Origin: Bacteroidales bacterium
GTDB lineage: Bacteria; Bacteroidota; Bacteroidia; Bacteroidales; ML635J-15
Length of the DNA stretch: 64,000 nt
Assembly (NCBI GenBank): GCA_017994175.1
Contig: JAGOLH010000007.1
Span: 1-64,000 of the forward strand
Reading direction: 5' to 3'
The notes beneath the pieces were generated by a model. The model had not been told where the DNA came from. It worked only from the letters and a program-made list of their open reading frames with translations, and searched no databases. Positions 63,052 to 64,000 of this stretch are shown in pieces (position 1 is the stretch's first letter; each line of letters opens with the position of its first letter). The translations under genes were made by a program, and so were the position numbers.

Positions 63052-64000
63052 TCGTAAATATTTAAAATGTTACTTTCAATATCAATATGCGACAACATGT
63101 TTCTAATCCTTTTCTCATCGGTATCCGTGATGAATATTTGTCCAAACTGTTCTCCCGACACAATATTCATAATATTACCCACCCGCTCATGATCCAGCTT
63201 ATCAAAGATATCATCCAACAGCAAAATTGGTGCTAAACCCGTTTTATTTTTAATAAAATCGAATTGTGCAAATTTTAATGCTGCAACAAACGACTTTTGC
63301 TGCCCCTGTGATCCGGTACTCCTAAGCGCGTGTTTCTCAATATTAAAAATCAGTTCATCCCTGTGAACCCCAGTAGTAGTATACTGTAATACACTATCCC
63401 GATGAAACGATTTTTTGAGCAGTGTAAGAGGGTTTTCTGAAGCCAGTTGACTCTCATAGATTAATTCCACGGTTTCGTTTCCACCCGATATTAGCTCAAA
63501 GTATTTTTGAAAACTACTTAAGAACCCATTAATAAAATCGTTGCGGACCTTATAAATATAGGCTGATTTCTCAGAAAGGAAATCATCCCACACTTCGAAA
63601 CTAAGATTATCGAATTTACTTTCGCGTGCAGCATCTTTAAGCATTTTGTTTCGTTGCTCTATCCCGTGGTTATAAGCTATCAACTCGTTCAGATAATTGT
63701 GATCGAATTGAGAAATCACCTGATCGATAAACCGGCGCCGCTGTTCGCTCCCAGCGAAAATCATGGTAGAGTCAGATGGCAAAGCATATACTAAGGGAAT
63801 AAATCCAATATGATCGGACATTTTCTCGTATTCCTTGCCATTGTGTCTCAATACTTTTTTCTGCCCTGATTTAAATGCGCAATATATTTTTTCAGAACTT
63901 CCATTTCTCTCATAATCACCCTGAATAAGAAACATTTCCTCCCCATGGGTTATGTTGAGGCGATCAGAATAATTTATAAAGCTCTTAGAAAACGACAAAT
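63048..64000 (-). CDS. recF: DNA replication/repair protein RecF, N-terminus outside the window
   Basis: About 317 residues are inside the window and the frame is open at the right edge; a complete RecF is about 360-370, so the missing start includes the Walker A motif. Visible family motifs are PLVYALPSDSTMIFAGSEQRRRFID, TGVHRDELIFNIE, STGSQGQQKSFVAALKFAQ (signature) and PILLLDDIFDKLDHER (Walker B, D-loop), then GQIFITDTD. It loads RecA at gaps. It is followed by the lipocalin-like gene with a 4-bp overlap. Confidence 0.94.
   Translation of the reverse strand, partial: LSFSKSFINYSDRLNITHGEEMFLIQGDYERNGSSEKIYCAFKSGQKKVLRHNGKEYEKMSDHIGFIPLVYALPSDSTMIFAGSEQRRRFIDQVISQFDHNYLNELIAYNHGIEQRNKMLKDAARESKFDNLSFEVWDDFLSEKSAYIYKVRNDFINGFLSSFQKYFELISGGNETVELIYESQLASENPLTLLKKSFHRDSVLQYTTTGVHRDELIFNIEKHALRSTGSQGQQKSFVAALKFAQFDFIKNKTGLAPILLLDDIFDKLDHERVGNIMNIVSGEQFGQIFITDTDEKRIRNMLSHIDIESNILNIYE

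Noticed and set aside
1-64000. CRISPR arrays, tRNA or rRNA genes, prophage or transposase genes
   Set aside because: I looked through the gaps between genes on both strands and saw no regular repeat-spacer pattern, cloverleaf-like tRNA sequence, rRNA segment or transposase-like protein. A covariance-model search could still find a small RNA I missed.

Overview
The window is a dense, moderately AT-rich stretch of bacterial chromosome from the phylum Bacteroidota. Markers for this are the gliding-associated pair GldE/GldD, secreted proteins with type IX secretion (T9SS) C-terminal sorting domains, a C25 gingipain-like peptidase, an S46 dipeptidyl peptidase, a CarboxypepD_reg/TonB-dependent-type outer-membrane protein, small families such as TapB, DUF2795, DUF2520 and DUF5683, an EF-G2-like paralogue, and promoters of the Bacteroidota form TTTG-N19/20-TAnnTTTG. 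The futalosine menaquinone genes and an oxygen-independent-looking purine cassette fit an anaerobic or facultative member of a Bacteroidales/Marinilabiliales-like group. Genus cannot be assigned from the sequence alone. No rRNA, tRNA, CRISPR array, prophage or complete insertion sequence was seen. Layout: (1) 1-3000, the tail of an unknown gene, a 478-bp gap and an outer-membrane beta-barrel protein. (2) 3272-13290, a five-gene forward cassette: ygfK-like oxidoreductase, two different fold-type-II PLP enzymes, an xdhD-like molybdo-hydroxylase and an ssnA-like amidohydrolase. This is a rearranged relative of the anaerobic purine/uric-acid degradation cluster and the most interesting system in the window. 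(3) 13329-19614, reverse strand: ddl, then parA-parB-DUF5683-LysM transglycosylase, a YrdC-family protein and an FSA-type transaldolase. (4) 19842-21666, an ExbB-ExbD-TonB energy-transduction operon. (5) 21693-30104, reverse strand: flippase, GT2 glycosyltransferase, a large anchored surface protein, a GH16-like lipoprotein and a response regulator/histidine kinase pair, which look like one surface-glycan unit with its own sensor. (6) 30263-38305: EF-G2-like factor, cation efflux protein, flavodoxin, FabD, FolE, futalosine-pathway MqnB/MqnD and a TapB-family protein. (7) 38499-47268, ten tightly packed forward genes (DUF2520 protein, KdsC, UbiA, Maf, S46 peptidase, Ssb, GldE, GldD, phosphopantetheinyl transferase, GGGP synthase). 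(8) 47274-53186: choice-of-anchor L protein, DUF2795 protein, PduO-type adenosyltransferase, LolD/MacB-type ATPase, methyltransferase and RecG. (9) 53445-62017, T9SS cargo: a 1521-residue duplicated repeat/HYR protein and a 1097-residue C25 peptidase, with a small outer-membrane-like protein between them. (10) 62166-64000, reverse strand: BT0820-type HAD protein, lipocalin-like protein and a RecF cut by the window edge. How they fit together: many products build or energise the envelope (TonB system, outer-membrane protein, flippase/GT, KdsC, transglycosylase, LolD-like ATPase) or export proteins through T9SS (Gld proteins plus three likely cargo proteins). The purine-like cassette, the secreted peptidases and the S46 dipeptidyl peptidase suggest a life on nitrogen-rich compounds. 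The UbiA and GGGP synthase genes in the same forward array could make archaeal-type prenyl-glycerol lipids.
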